Source: JALZVT01 sp039029135
GTDB lineage: Bacteria; Pseudomonadota; Gammaproteobacteria; Pseudomonadales; Azotimanducaceae
NCBI GenBank assembly: GCA_039029135.1
Contig: JBCCGT010000001.1
Coordinates: forward strand, 1 to 64,000
Reading direction: 5' to 3'
Length of the DNA stretch: 64,000 bases
Shown: one piece after another, positions 62,925 through 64,000 of the stretch
Numbering within the stretch: the stretch's first letter is position 1
How the letters are laid out: each line of letters starts with the position of its first letter
Position numbers and translations under genes: made by a program
Notes under the pieces: model-generated
The model's database searches: none
Told to the model about the DNA's origin: nothing
Seen by the model: only the letters and a program-made list of their open reading frames with translations

Positions 62925-64000
62925 CTAGCGCGCATCCTGTTCGACCGGTATCGACAGCGCCGCTTCCGGGGTAGCAGGTTCATCACCAAGGTCAGCGTCC
63001 GGTATCGGAAACAGCAGCGTAAAGCTTGCGCCGCAGCCCGGTTCACTGGCCGCGCTGATGCTGCCGCCGTGTTCCTGCAAAATGCCGTAGGAGATCGACA
63101 GACCGAGGCCGGTGCCCTCGCCGGGGGGCTTGGTGGTAAAGAACGGATCGAACAGCTTGCCTAGTACGTCGGGCGGGATGCCCGGTCCATCGTCGCTCAC
63201 GACCACGGCTACCTGATCGCCACGAACCGCGCTCGTGATTGTGATCTGACCCCGACCATCGATCGCCTGCCCCGCGTTGACCAACAGATTGGTCATCACC
63301 TGCGTGATCTTACCGGCGTGCAGAACAAGCAGCGGCACGTCCTCGAGATCCGCGATCACCTCACACCGCGCTTTCAGCTCGCCGCCAACCATCTTCAGCG
63401 TCGTGGCGATGCAGTCGTTGATGTTCGTCAGTTCCATGCCCGTGTCGTCGCTGCGCGCGAACAGCTTCAGGCCGTCGACGATTTCTTTGACACGCTCAAG
63501 GCCTGCAATCGACTCACCGACCAGGTCCTGCACATCCTCGTTGACATACGCGATGTCTTCTTCTTCCAGCAGCGCGTGCAGGCTCGAACGCAGCGCCTGC
63601 TGCTGCTCGACGGATTCGGCTTCGACCAGCGTGCCCGCGCTCGTCGACACCTCTCGATAGACCGCCGCGTATTCCTTCAGCGTCCCCAGATTGCTCTTCA
63701 CGAAGCCGATTGGGGTATTGATCTCGTGCGCGACACCCGCCGCGAGCTGGCCGATAGACGCCATCTTCTCGGACTGCAGCAGCTGCGTCTGAGCGTTGCG
63801 CAGCGCGCTGTTCGATTCTCTGAGTTCGTCGTTGCTGGCCTGCAGCGCCTGCGTGCGCCGCTCGACTCGAGTCTCGAGTGTCTGATTCAGCGCCTCGAGA
63901 TCGCGCTGATAGGATTCACGCCGCGAGTATTCGGTCGACAGATTTTCGACCAGCGTATTGAAGGCCTGGGCGACATCGGCGAGTTCATCCCTGCCTCTCA
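62925..64000 (-). CDS. Sensor histidine kinase, N-terminus off window
   Basis: The C-terminal 358 codons of a kinase whose start lies beyond position 64000. The visible part starts at the end of a HAMP-like segment (DELADVAQAFNTLVENL), then a coiled coil (LEALNQTLETRVERRTQALQASNDELRE), the phospho-acceptor region GVAHEINTPIGF with the His, and a full ATPase domain: N-box LLVNAGQAIDG, G1 DDGPGIP, F-box FDPFFTTKP, G2 GEGTGLGLSI. The HEINTPIG form is the subgroup without a separate dimer-specific motif. A membrane sensor part is expected upstream. Confidence 0.88.
   Translation of the reverse strand, partial: RGRDELADVAQAFNTLVENLSTEYSRRESYQRDLEALNQTLETRVERRTQALQASNDELRESNSALRNAQTQLLQSEKMASIGQLAAGVAHEINTPIGFVKSNLGTLKEYAAVYREVSTSAGTLVEAESVEQQQALRSSLHALLEEEDIAYVNEDVQDLVGESIAGLERVKEIVDGLKLFARSDDTGMELTNINDCIATTLKMVGGELKARCEVIADLEDVPLLVLHAGKITQVMTNLLVNAGQAIDGRGQITITSAVRGDQVAVVVSDDGPGIPPDVLGKLFDPFFTTKPPGEGTGLGLSISYGILQEHGGSISAASEPGCGASFTLLFPIPDADLGDEPATPEAALSIPVEQDAR

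Overview
The window is about 64 kb of GC-rich bacterial chromosome (roughly 65% G+C by eye), densely packed with genes on both strands. I see no insertion sequence, prophage, CRISPR array, tRNA or rRNA. The gene set suggests a free-living, aerobic gammaproteobacterium: an OxyR with both redox cysteines, a YbdL/YafV-type aminotransferase and omega-amidase pair, selenouridine synthase MnmH, a cytochrome c5-like lipoprotein, a DUF6491-like secreted protein and several acyl-CoA genes. The family cannot be fixed from the window, and codon use looks uniform throughout.

Layout. 1-11 kb: a MerR/TPR regulator cut by the window edge, a DUF6491-like secreted protein, a sodium-symporter/sirtuin pair, a TauD-type dioxygenase, a TetR regulator, a HIT protein, a DUF3108-like protein, a nu-class GST and a membrane diguanylate cyclase. 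11-16 kb: a Gld-type ABC exporter operon (ATPase, a fused permease-GldG protein, a DUF4340 protein, a PAP2 lipoprotein). 16-25 kb: an alpha/beta hydrolase, NnrU and DUF6498 membrane proteins, a thioesterase, a NUDIX hydrolase, an Hsp70-like protein, MsrA, and a Sel1-type lipoprotein overlapping mnmH. 25-31 kb: a GH78 rhamnosidase-like protein that has lost its catalytic residues, a structured intergenic region with a likely small RNA, a glyoxalase/enoyl-CoA hydratase pair, an epimerase remnant and a Rieske protein with swapped domain order. 31-44 kb: ileS of the eukaryote-like type, a luciferase-like oxidoreductase, an MFS transporter, hydrolases, idi, a MaoC protein coupled to a tandem CoA-transferase, and another enoyl-CoA hydratase. 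44-53 kb: EamA and MATE transporters, secreted proteins, a TylF-like methyltransferase, OxyR, a pseudouridine synthase and an LRAT/NC-like protein. 53-64 kb: cytochrome c, a methionine-cycle group (omega-amidase, aminotransferase, ahcY), tesB, a DDN-like protein, an amidohydrolase, a MoxR/VWA pair and a truncated sensor histidine kinase.

Functional links. Overlapping start and stop codons (GTGA, ATGA, TGATG) tie together symporter-sirtuin, DUF4340-PAP2, Sel1-mnmH, glyoxalase-hydratase, ileS-Rieske and MaoC-CoA-transferase. The strongest unusual signals are the GH78 pseudoenzyme, the permuted Rieske oxygenase, and the 28.36-28.67 kb region. That region holds GGTAACA repeats over a promoter, a 13-bp hairpin with an anti-Shine-Dalgarno loop and a textbook terminator. 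All calls come from reading the sequence; no database search was run.
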